The notes under the pieces: model-generated
Databases searched by the model: none
What the model was told of the DNA's origin: nothing
What the model saw: only the letters and a program-made list of their open reading frames with translations
Part shown: positions 47,934-57,531 of the stretch, piece after piece
How positions within the stretch are numbered: the stretch's first letter is position 1
Layout of the letters: each line of letters starts with the position of its first letter
Made by a program: the position numbers and the translations under genes
NCBI GenBank assembly: GCA_029204225.1
Contig: CM055101.1
Span: forward strand, 44,578,180 to 44,642,179
Reading direction: 5' to 3'
Origin: Diphasiastrum complanatum
Taxonomy: Eukaryota; Streptophyta; Lycopodiopsida; Lycopodiales; Lycopodiaceae
Length of the DNA: 64,000 bases

Positions 47934-48787
47934 TTTTGGAACGGAAAGAGAGGTACCTTAGATTCTGACTAAAACAAGAAGAAAGATTGACTGAACTGGA
48001 AAAACGAAAGTAGAAAACTTAGCTTTGTCTTAGGACTGTACTTCCAAAGAGAAAAGCAAGAAACCCCCTCAGTTCTTTCGTAGCTGTGTATTGCAATTTG
48101 GCTCTCCAATCTGCAACAAAATTCTGAAAACCCTGGCTAGCGACCCTGCTGCTCCAAAAAACTTAGGTTCGAAGCCAAAATCTAATTAGAAATTCTGGAT
48201 TTATGGAGGCAAACTGCTCGCTGGTCTATCCTCTGTTTGGTAGAAAAAATCCACCCCAAGGACCTCTGAAAATCAGAGATAGGTCTGCAAATTTGTATAT
48301 GCCTGTCCAGCACTGGCCTTGCCTTTGATTTTACTCTTAAAATTTGGTTGCAAAATTAGGATATGAGGCTGCAACTACAGTGATGGGCCTGCAGTTCTAT
48401 TCTGATCTGACATCTACTCAATCTGCCAAAGATTTCTCTGAATTTGCAGCGCTAGAGAACTGAGATTGCAGCGATGAATTTGCTCTCCAAAACAAATCTG
48501 AATTCCGCTCAGACTACCAGAAATTCCACTGAAGGTGCAGCGCTAGAGAACTGAAATTGTAGCGAGACACCTGCAGATATGTTTATATTCCTCCAGCGCT
48601 GGCTTTACTTCTGGTTTTACCTCGAAAACTACTTTTTACAAGGAGTTGAAAGCTACAACTACAACGATGGAGGGCTGGAACTCCAGCGATGGATCTCCCC
48701 CAAAAAGGCTTGGTGCCATCCCTGATTTCCGGTCCTCCCTGGCTTTGCTACTATCGACACTACTACACTTCTCCCAAAGATGGAGAT
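47934..48787 (-). other. gypsy-2 untranslated leader
   Basis: Between primer site and gag start. Contains repeated CCAGCGCTGG/GCAGCGCTAG-like words (48310, 48450, 48540, 48595) but no open frame. Confidence 0.55.
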
Positions 48788-48800
48788 GGCTCTGATACCA
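48788..48800 (-). other. gypsy-2 primer-binding site
   Basis: Complement reads TGGTATCAGAGCC, the plant initiator tRNA-Met match. Confidence 0.9.
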
Positions 48801-48801
48801 G

Positions 48802-48944
48802 TGTTAGAGATCTAAACCCCACAGTAGGGCAAACACTAACTGATCCCCCCAACCTTGCCTAATCCCTGATATGGAGTAAGCCCCTCCTAGCCCAGTGTGA
48901 GGATTGGTAGCATGCATACTGCCAAGTGTCAGCCACGTGGTACT
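48802..48944 (-). repeat. gypsy-2 5' LTR remnant
   Basis: Matches the first 143 bases (plus-strand order) of 38898-39237 at about 90% and breaks off after CCACGTGGTACTG. Confidence 0.88.
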
Positions 48945-49090
48945 GATGCAACAAAATGGCAGTTTTTTTTCGATGTTGGGTTTAGGGTGGTTGTAAGCAA
49001 TTGAATGCTATGAATGCATATGTGGAATTCGAATGTTGTTGCTACCAACGGAATGTACTGACATGCGATTGTTTGCTTCCTCTTTTGCAG

Positions 49091-51403
49091 GTCTGATACA
49101 TTGATAGATTCACACGATGCCAGTCCTTGGTAGAGGCATTTGGTCAGAGGTTGTGTTGACAGAGGAGGATGTGGCTATGCACCAGGGATCTGGTGCCTGC
49201 AGATGGAGATGCCTGCATTGTGGTGGGGTCTTTACTAGTTAATTTACCAGGGTCAGGGCCCACTTGCTACAGCTCGCCAAGCCAGATGGGCGGGGGATGG
49301 GCATATCCATTTGCCCTCGCATATCAGATGCAGAGGCGGAGAGATTGATGGACACATATGGGCCCGACGGTACGACTCTTGAGCCATTGAGACCATCTCA
49401 GAGCTCTATTCACGGGTCAGTGGCAGGAGCAGGGACTAGAGCAGGTCAGGTGCAGGGTCCAGTGCAGGTGCAGGGCCTGGAGCAGATGTAGAGGCAGGGC
49501 CTAGTCACACGGGGGGGGATGTTCCTAGAGCTACCAACACACATGCAGCCTCTCGTCCTGTTGTTCCTTCAGCAGGTCCCTTTCATCCATCGTCGTCATC
49601 AGCTGTTGATGCACCACTTACAGAGCTAGATCTTGCCACAGGGGGGCACAGAGATCCAACAGGTGATGCTCCACAGTGAGACACACCCTCAATGCGCCCC
49701 CTGTTGCCTCTGGCGGGCGTGCTAGACTGAAAGAGCCCTTTGTGCATCAAAGAGGGGTTAGGTCCAGGTAGCAGACCTTGGACAAAGGTGGGTGGCAGAG
49801 ACAACAGCATGCCCTATGTACCCGACGAATTGGCCAGCTCTTCTATGAGTGTGGCATCCCTTTTGCTGTTGTTGACACTTGGATCTTTAGGGACACTTGC
49901 CTTCAGATCGCAGCAGCTGATTCTTCATGGAGGCCTCCAAGGAGAGAGGCATTGCACACGACTATGCTATGGCACGAGGAGGAGACTATCACATGGGAGT
50001 TGAGCTCCATTTGCACTGTGTAGCAGACGTAAGAATTCTTTGCTACTCTTTACCACGACATTTGTTTCACTTTGCAAAGCACCACAGTGTTTGCAATGTG
50101 CATATGAATAAGAAATGTTATTTTTTTGCAGCTATGGATGCTTGATATTGAGCAATGGATGGACTGACACTCGTCAACGATCTGTCGTCAATATTCTAGT
50201 ATCTTACCTGCTTGGCACAGTCTTCCTACGAGGTGTGGATGCTACTCAAGCTGGTGGAGCCATCACAGCCGAGTTCATCTATCAAGCAGTTAGAGATGTA
50301 GTGCAGGAGATTGGGGCAGATCACGTGATTCAAGTTGACACAGACAACACCACGAACTGTAGACAGATGGGAGAGATGGTGACGAGGGAGCACCCCAGTA
50401 TTGTGTGGAACCCGTGTGCTACACATTGCATCGATCTTCTCATTCATGACATGGTCGAACTTCCATGGGTTCGTGAGGTACAATTTTCGCCACTTTGTAA
50501 AGCCTTTTCCACTTGTCAGTTCTAGGCCCCTAACCTCTTTAAGCTTCTAACGAATTTTTGTTTAATGTTTTTCTTGCAGCTCACCCCTCAGGTCATGCGC
50601 GTGGTGAACTTCGTTACCAGGAAGAAGCGCGTGTTGGCATTGTTCCGTACCTTCTCGCGGCTGGACCTGAAGAAGCCAGCGCCCACTCGGTTTGCCTACC
50701 TTTCCCTGGTTCTCGAGCGACTATGCGTCTTACGAGATCATTTGTGGAGGATGGCATCTAATGATGGATTTTATGAGTTTAGGAATCGCACGATAGAGGC
50801 AGTGTATTTCCAGGCCATAGTCTTTGGAGAGGACTTCCGGACACTGTCGGGTGAGCTTGTAGAGTTTCTTCGACCTATCTTCTATGTGTTACGCACTCTT
50901 GGTCTCATATATGAGTTCATGGACCACATCGGCGAGGCGAAGCAGAGGATGAGGGTGAGCATTGGTGGGGGGGGGGGGGCATACAACACTTATTCGTAGA
51001 CCTCGATGCTGAGACACAGGAGGAGCCAGCCATTCCTGCATCTAGACGTAGAGGGTGACCTAGGCATTCTAGGGGGGGGGGAGTGGGCTAGGGGCATCGT
51101 TTGTAGAGAGGACTGCTCCTATCACAGGCAGTTGAGGGCCAGGTAGACCCTAAGTTTATAGGGCCTTCCCAGGGTATGAGATCACGATTGAGAGGGCGAC
51201 ATAGAGGGAGCATCAGAGGAGTAGTTGGAGCCAGCTAGGAGGGGGCAAGAGGGAGGGAGGGAGAGGGAGAGGGAGAGGGAGGGGACAGTGTGGAGGCAGA
51301 GGCTCACCACGACGCTTGACACCCTCAGTGTCATCTGCAGACTCCTTGTTTGGCAGTTCCACAGACTCCGATGACTCAAACTTTGAGTTAGAGGACGAGT
51401 GGT
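49091..51403 (+). pseudogene. hAT-superfamily transposase with DUF659 domain, spliced, decayed
   Basis: A cut-and-paste DNA transposase. After a TTTTGCAG acceptor (49090), ATG at 49117 opens a BED-type zinc finger (CRWRCLHCGGVFT, a TAA, then RVRAHLLQLA and GISICP). The DUF659 domain starts at RRIGQLFYECGIPFAVVD (about 49805) and, past a frame change, continues in exon 50132-50477: GCLILSNGWTDTRQRSVVNILV and DTDNTTNCRQMGEM, with CATHCIDLLIHD. Introns 50028-50131 and 50478-50579 are GT-AG, and the latter joins in phase. Exon 50580-50954 has LTPQVMRVVNFVTRKKRVLALFR (split) and TRFAYLSLVLERL. An acidic tail DSDDSNFELEDEW ends at 51403. No terminal inverted repeats or 8-bp duplication found. Confidence 0.75.
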
Positions 51404-51575
51404 AGTTGTCAATGTTTATGAGACATTGTTTATCAGACATCATTGTACTTCTTTACGGCCTTGAGCCCGACATTACATCTTTTCACGTTTTTACATTGTG
51501 TCTTGTCAGTTTGTGTTTCGATATGGTTTTTTTCAACATGGTTTACTTCAGTATGGTAATTATCACATTCTACAT

Positions 51576-51576
51576 G

Positions 51577-51614
<38 letters not shown>
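51576..51614. repeat. (CA)n(GA)n compound microsatellite, tail of LINE-B
   Basis: CA units (51576-51592) pass into GA units, which join the LINE-B 3' end. Confidence 0.9.
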
Positions 51615-51635
51615 AGAAAGAAAGATTTTATTAAT

Positions 51636-51664
51636 GTCCTTGAATACCCTAAGGTACATAGGAC
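51636..51664 (-). other. LINE-B 3' hairpin (compensated variant)
   Basis: Outer stem GTCCT (51636-51640) with AGGAC (51660-51664); inner stem ATACC (51644-51648) with GGTAC (51653-51657); loop CTAA. Relative to LINE-1 both strands changed together at one outer and one inner pair; the end pair of the inner stem becomes G-U in the RNA. Confidence 0.78.
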
Positions 51665-51786
51665 TAAGAAAAGGTACATGTCAAGTGTGCACATCGGAGC
51701 TTAAAGCTCGATCCTCTATAAAACTAAATAACTGCAAATACAATGCATAAAGACAGTTGGCCCAGTCAGGATCCAATAGCCTGGAA

Positions 51787-53075
51787 TCATATATCACGAT
51801 GCCCATCAGCATGAAAGAAATGGTGGATGGTATGCTGTGAAGGTGTGATTAGATGTGCCCTGGACCTCTGTCGCCGGATAGGCCGTCGGTGTCGTCTCTG
51901 CTGCTGTGGCGCTCTGGGCTGTGATCTAAGAACTGACTGTCTCTCTGGCCGTCGACATGGTCTCTGATGCCGGTGTACGAAGGAGTCGGGAATCTCGGCC
52001 TCTCCATCTGAGTCGCTGCCTATGGGTACCTCGGATCTCTGTCTCCGACGGGATATGCACTCATCAATGCTCAGTTGTGTCAAGGAATGTGTACCATCTA
52101 GTCTCCTCCTCCTCAGGTCTGACATCTCTCGGATCATCAGTTCGACACGTCTAGGGTCCTCATAAGATATCAAGGTAGAAACTGTAACTGGGTGCTCTTT
52201 GAACAAACATAGTACCGCCCCCGTATCTGATAGTAGGCTGGACATCTGAAGAGGAAATGTGACTCGTCCTCAGTCTCATGCATAACACACATGCTACAAA
52301 GCCGGTCCTCTCGTGGGGTGCCACTGTATCTGCCAATCTCAATAGCCAGCTGATGTGAAGAAACCCGAAACTGACCCATCGCTATCCGCAGACTATGTGA
52401 TATACTCCTCAGCAAGTAACCAGATACTATGGGGCAGCCAGCCGGATCAAGAGATAGAAAGTGTGTACGATAAAACTCACTCTTGGTCCCCAATGGACCC
52501 TGCCAATTGATATGAAGATATGATCTGTAAAGGAGGCCTCTGATGTACTAGTGGGTGCCCGCAGGTAGATCACTGATCTTGATACCCAATGTGGAGAGGA
52601 GACGGCAAGCCTGGGAGTACCATGAGAAAAGGTGTCCCTCTGAGTGTAGGCACCGGGATGAAGATAAAGCTGCAACTACATAATGTGTACCCCCGTCCTG
52701 AAGATCCTCTAACCTCTGTATGAATGTCACAATATGGAATAAGGCCTCAATCTGAATGGGGGGGACCGCGAACTCCGCCAAGATAATCTGGTGTGGTACT
52801 GAGGGCTTAGCCCGTATCATCCAGGAGAGCAAACGAATCTAGAGCCGGGAGATATATGTCCAATCAGTAGCTGTCAGACCAGTACTCCATGTCTTGGAAG
52901 CATACATAACTGAGGGCACAACCATAGTGTCAAAGAGTCGACACTTACTAGTCGCATCTCTGATGTGTGAGCTGAAACATACTCTCTCCAAATCTACCAG
53001 TGAGGCATAGCCCTTCCGTACCCGGGAAATAGCTGCGTGTCTCATGCTGAACGTAGGCCCCGAGAATAGTACTCC
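51787..53075 (-). pseudogene. LINE-B ORF2, C-terminal part
   Basis: Parts in frames 52839-53075, 52548-52832, 52170-52493 and 51787-52245 join to the order RT thumb/connection, zinc knuckle, tail. In the tail the internal motif is decayed (LTQLSIDECISRRR) but the terminal one, QHTIHHFF (51814-51837), has all PIP-box positions. At least three frameshifts. Confidence 0.78.

Positions 53076-53115
<40 letters not shown>
53076..53115. repeat. (GA)n microsatellite between LINE-B and LINE-C
   Basis: About 19 GA units: tail of LINE-C and, at the same time, the 5' border of LINE-B. Confidence 0.92.
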
Positions 53116-53119
<4 letters not shown>

Positions 53120-53133
53120 AAAGCTTTATTAAT

Positions 53134-53163
53134 GTCTTTTCCATGCCAAAAGGCATATAAGAC
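53134..53163 (-). other. LINE-C 3' hairpin
   Basis: GTCTT/AAGAC and ATGCC/GGCAT stems as in LINE-1. Confidence 0.7.
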
Positions 53164-53311
53164 TAATGAAGTACATGTCATGTATGTGGTAACCATGGGA
53201 GCGTATAAAAACGTCTCCAAAGTGTAATAAAGAAAACATCTAGTGCAACCTAAAATAGAGACGTATGCGAGAATGCGCATAATAATAATCATATGTGTCT
53301 CGGGTAAGATG

Positions 53312-55684
53312 TCAAGGCTGTGCTGCATCTGCTGTGCTGCTGTTGTAAAAAGATGTAATGCGAGCCACAGAATGGGAAAGCACTGGAGCCTGCCGGCGGC
53401 GTTTGTGAGTACGAGCACGTGTATGTGTAGTAGTAGTAGTAGTACGCCCCTGCATAGAATGTCTAGTAATCCTGGTGGTATCCTGATGGTGGGAGGTACA
53501 CTGTCTCTGATCTCTATGAGCATGAGAGCGGCCAACATCCTCGTCGTCATCCTCATCATAATCCTCATCCTCAGGTACTAAATCATGCGATCTTCGTCTA
53601 GTAAAGAACGAAGTAATCAGTGGCTGTGAGGTAAAATGCTGGGGTGTCTCGTATAAATCTCTCCGTAGTCTGGACATCTCGTGTACCATTAGAGCGACAC
53701 ACCGTGGGTCCTCATAAGCTATGAGAGATCGTAGAGTGGTAGGCATCTCTCGGAACAAGCAGTGATATCGTCCTCTAATCTCATAATATACAGGGCACTT
53801 AAATATAAAGTGCTCCTCAGACTCCACCTCACCTAGAGAGCAGAAATGGCAAATCTGCTCCTCTCTGGGAATACCGTGGAACCTCCCAGTCTCAATAGCT
53901 AGTTGATGAGAGGACACCCTGAGCTGCCCCAATGTGAATCTGAGGCAATGTGACAATCCCGAGTCCAAGTAGCGCGTCATGACCGGGGTCCCTGATGCCT
54001 CTAGCTCCAAGAAATGAGTCCGGTAGAAAGCTAGCTTAACCCCTAACTGGTTACACCAAGTCCGCTCTAGATATGTGCGATAAAGGAAGCGTCTGATATA
54101 CTGATGTGTGCCGGAGGGGAGCTCTGTGATGGAGATGCCAAATGATACAAGTAGGAGGTGAGAGGCCTGAGAGAACCATGATAGCTTGTAGCCCTAATCA
54201 TGAAGATGCTGTGAGGAGGATAGTGCAACCTGTATGTATCGCCTGTCTATCTCTGGTAACGCCTGTATCCTCTGTATATAGGTGATAAGCTGAAGAACTG
54301 CCTCGATCTGTATAGGTGGAATTGCAAACTCGGCCAGGAGAATCTCATGGGGAACAGAAGGCTTCGCTCGAATCAACCGAGCCAGCATGGTGGTCTGTAA
54401 TCGTGAGAGACTGGCCCAGTGTGAAGAAGGGAGACCTACACACCATGTCTCTTCCGCATATAAAGTTGTGGGGATAACAATGGTATCGAAGAGGTGACAG
54501 TTACTGCGAGCATCTTGGATGGACCTGCGGAAACAAAATCACTCTAGCTGAACAAGGGAGGCATGTCCTTTCCCTAGTCGAGTGGTAGCGGCCTGTCTCA
54601 TGCTAAAAGTAGGACCTGAGAAAAGGACCCCCAAGTATGTGTAGGAAGGGACCACCTCTAGAATCTGTCCGCCCAAAGTAAGCTCCTGTCGCTGCATGAA
54701 TGCCCTCGAAGTGTTGAAGACCATATTCTTGGTCTTCCCAATGTTCACCCTTGGGCCCGGGCCCATCTGGTGCAAAACTCATGCAAGCAATCCAACTGTC
54801 GTTGTAGGCCCTCTCTGGTCGGTGAGACCAACACCACATCATCAGCATAAAGGAGGATAGCAATTACGATGTCACCAAGCCTGCAGCCAGTACCACCACC
54901 CTGTGTAATGACTCTCCAACTCATCAATATACAAGCCAAAGAGGACTGGTGAGAGGGAACAACCCTACTTCACCCCAATAGTGCTCCAGATGTGCTCAGA
55001 TATGCCACTGCTATGCCGGAAACAACCAAGGACACGCTCATAAAGTGCCATCACAGCAAGAACAATGTCAGTGGAGAAACCAAGGTCTCGGAGTCTTTGG
55101 ATGAGCAATGAATGAGGAACAGAATCAAAGGCTTTCCTGAAGTCCACAAAACAACAGTAAACCCTCTCTCTCCTGTGCTTAGCCTCCTCAATCAAGGCTT
55201 GCAATGTGAAGATGTGATCTGCCGTGGAATAATGTGTTCTGAAACCAGCCTGACCCATGGCATGTAGTCTCCTAGTCTCCGCCTCTGAGCTCACAACAGA
55301 CTGCAATATAGTACCATATAATTTAGCCAGGACATATCCAATCATGATGGTGCGGTAGTTACTCGGAATCATGGGGTCACCATTCTTATGGATGGGGTGG
55401 ATAATATTACTGCACCAGGGAGACGGAAAGCCAGAGACAACTGCAGAGTTAAGAAGGGTGGCTATAATGGGGGCGAGTAAGTCAGAGGCATGGGAAAGGA
55501 GCTCAGATTCAAGGTCTTCGATATCTCTGGCTTTGTGGGACTTCAGCTTCTTAATGGCTGCAAGTACCATGTCAGATGTGAAAAAGGAGAACGCAGGTGG
55601 CCGTGGAGATATGGCGATAGGTGAGTCGGTAGGAACCGTGTACAGGCTAGTAGCATAATCAGTCCATATGTGGAGGTCTTCCAA
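53312..55684 (-). pseudogene. LINE-C ORF2 (RT, zinc knuckle, tail)
   Basis: RT N-terminal half in 54965-55684 (NGDPMIPSNYRTIMIG, QAGFRTHYSTADHIF, VDFRKAFDSVPHS) ends at a TAG in place of the Gln of KQGCSLSP. LLYADDVVLVSP lies in 54745-54939, YTYLGVLFSGPTFS in 54539-54775, and RAKPSVPHEILLAEF in 54194-54388. The zinc knuckle CHFCSLGEVESEEHFIFKC (53312-54010) is followed by QPLITSFF (53603-53626), an acidic DEDYDEDDDED run, an Arg/His-rich stretch and a terminal RITSFYNSS. This frame gives the clearest picture of the tail. Confidence 0.85.
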
Positions 55685-55850
55685 GAGAGGTGGTGGAGAG
55701 CGAGGAATGAACTCGCGCCAGAAAGCGCCCGAAGAAGAGCTGAAAAGAAGGTCAATGAGACGTTTCCCTTCAGAATCATCATGGGAGCGTTTCTTCGCAC
55801 AATATACAGATTCGATTGAATACCATAAAACAATATTTTACATGTGCTCA

Positions 55851-56640
55851 TTGGGCTATGGGCTTACACATGCAGGTTGCCTCGACACTCGCACCTTATT
55901 TTTTATTTCCGGCCATGTTTATTTATTTATAGAAAATACCCTCAACAGGGCCCCCGATTTGAAGTAGTGTTGGTCCCTCGGCACTATGGCGCTAGTATGG
56001 TCCGCAGGTTTCACAACCCTTATTAAATAACCTGTAACTTGTTCCATAAATTCGACGCGATCGAAGCCGTGTTCGTCGGCCGGTGGGAAAAAATACTTTG
56101 TGAACACCCTCCAACCCAAATTGTGCAATCCATGTTTGAAATTTAATCAGCCTGGTAGGTAGAAAATCACTTAATGGCCGAAACTGGATGACATTGGTCA
56201 TAAAAATGTTGGCAAACTAGATAAATGAACTGCTCTCAAAAAACCCTTTCATTTGATACCCATATTGGCACTGAAAAAATTTCAAAAAAAAAAAACTGTG
56301 TTCCGGGAAACCCTTATGTGAAATGAAATCACATGGAACCGTATTAAATGGCAGCAAACCGACAACAATTATGAAGCATAAGCACCCATCTCAGAAGCAT
56401 AAACATAAGCATCCCTTCGAACAGTCGTGTGTGTGTGAGTTCTCTATGTCGGGAATCTCTAATCTTCTTTCATATGCCATTTGTAACAGAGCTTATAGTT
56501 GTTTCAACTCCAGTCTATTATTGTAATCATTCCATCATGTCCACCATCCAATTAGGGTTTAGTTAGTATTAAACTATCAAAAAAAAAAAATTGGCCATTA
56601 GTATTTTTTCCACAAAAAATAAATAAATAAATAAGTAAAA
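55851..56640. other. No recognisable gene
   Basis: Short open frames only. A few A/T homopolymers. Confidence 0.4.
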
Positions 56641-57160
56641 TTACGTGATCCGGGTCGCGGATCGCTGACATTCCTGATCGCGCGATCTGGAACGTTCTTG
56701 CAACGGATCGCTGCAAGAACGTAATAAATAAAATTACGTGATCCGCTGCAAGAGTAATATTACCAAGTATTAGCTTCTGAAAGAATGGGATGATTATACT
56801 ATAAATTAGTATTTCAAAGATTTAAGAAATATATTCTTGACCGTGTTATCAAGAATTAAACGGAGCTATACTTGAGAAGTGGAGGTCCGAAACGAGAGTA
56901 AATAGGCTGAGAAGTGTTTAAGCAATGATGGAGTTTTACTTGAATAGAACGTGCATTAATCATCAAAAAGTAGTGCGATAGTAATGCAGAGATAGTGTAG
57001 CGATTGAATCGCTGGTTAGCATGCAATGTGGATCGCTGATCAACATGTGATTAGCTCGCTGATCAGCATGCAAGTAGCAAAATGTGTGATCAATAAAATA
57101 TGAATTATCAGCGATGATCATTGTGTGAGCAGATCGCTGATATGCGATGAACACCTTCAT
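56641..57160. repeat. GATC/GATCGC-rich segment with hairpin
   Basis: GATCGCGCGATCTGGAAC (56677-56694) runs into a perfect 11-bp hairpin: ACGTTCTTGCA (56692-56702) with TGCAAGAACGT (56712-56722), 9-base loop. Farther right GATCGCTGATCA(A/G)CATG-like words recur (57030-57075, 57130-57150). Related to 38584-38632. Confidence 0.6.
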
Positions 57161-57215
57161 GTTGGTAGCGGCCAGTAGGTGCACCATACTAAGAGATGGT
57201 AGTGATTGAAAATCA

Positions 57216-57217
<2 letters not shown>

Positions 57218-57288
<71 letters not shown>
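57218..57288. repeat. (GA)n microsatellite, 3' tail of LINE-D
   Basis: About 35 GA units, followed toward the element by four ATTAGA/ATTATT-type units. Confidence 0.93.
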
Positions 57289-57291
<3 letters not shown>

Positions 57292-57321
57292 AGAATTAGA
57301 ATTAGAATTATTATTATTAAC

Positions 57322-57350
57322 GTCTTTTGGTGCCCAGGGGCACATAAGAC
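57322..57350 (-). other. LINE-D 3' hairpin (compensated variant)
   Basis: Outer stem GTCTT (57322-57326) with AAGAC (57346-57350); inner stem GTGCC (57330-57334) with GGCAC (57339-57343); loop CAGG. The first inner pair A-T of LINE-1 is G-C here, with both sides changed. Confidence 0.78.
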
Positions 57351-57531
57351 AAAAGAGAGTACAAAATGTGAGAAGCATTGTCTGCATAAGGACTTATTTA
57401 CCAATGAAAAGACAGTAAAACTAAAACTAAAATATCGATCTCTCTGTCTCTAAGAGAAAAAGTATCCAAGCTTGACCACCAGCTGGTGAGGGTACAAAGC
57501 AAGAGCTTAACCACCTGCTCCGCGGAGGAAA

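Larger units (their letters stand above)
38898..48944 (-). mobile_element. gypsy-2: decayed chromovirus, split by copia-3, 5' LTR truncated
   Basis: Minus strand, 5' to 3': LTR remnant 48944-48802, primer site 48800-48788, leader, gag, protease, RT, RNase H (interrupted at 44942/41050 by copia-3), integrase, chromodomain, polypurine tract (complement at 39238-39250) and 340-bp 3' LTR. Stops and frameshifts occur in every gene, so it is much older than gypsy-1. The 5' LTR keeps only 143 bp and ends where the hAT region begins. Confidence 0.92.
51592..53075 (-). mobile_element. LINE-B: 5'-truncated LINE of a distinct subfamily
   Basis: Minus strand. 3' hairpin at 51636-51664 with altered but still paired bases. 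ORF2 C-terminal half in several frames: VLFSGPTFSMRHAA, RAKPSVPHQIILAEF, FRVSSHQLAIEIGRY, a zinc knuckle CSMCVMHETEDESHFLFRC, and an Arg-rich tail ending QHTIHHFFHADGHRDI. The 5' truncation coincides with the (GA)n that serves as tail of LINE-C. Confidence 0.85.
53076..55850 (-). mobile_element. LINE-C: 5'-truncated LINE
   Basis: Minus strand. Tail, hairpin 53134-53163, 3' UTR, ORF2 from its C-terminus back to just upstream of RT (PMMILKGNVSLTFFSALLRAL, split here). It ends at about 55800-55850 with no microsatellite on that side. Closest to LINE-1 in sequence. Confidence 0.86.

Noticed and set aside
57157-57453. Several 60-85 codon frames at the LINE-D tail
   Set aside because: Again (GA)n and UTR translation.
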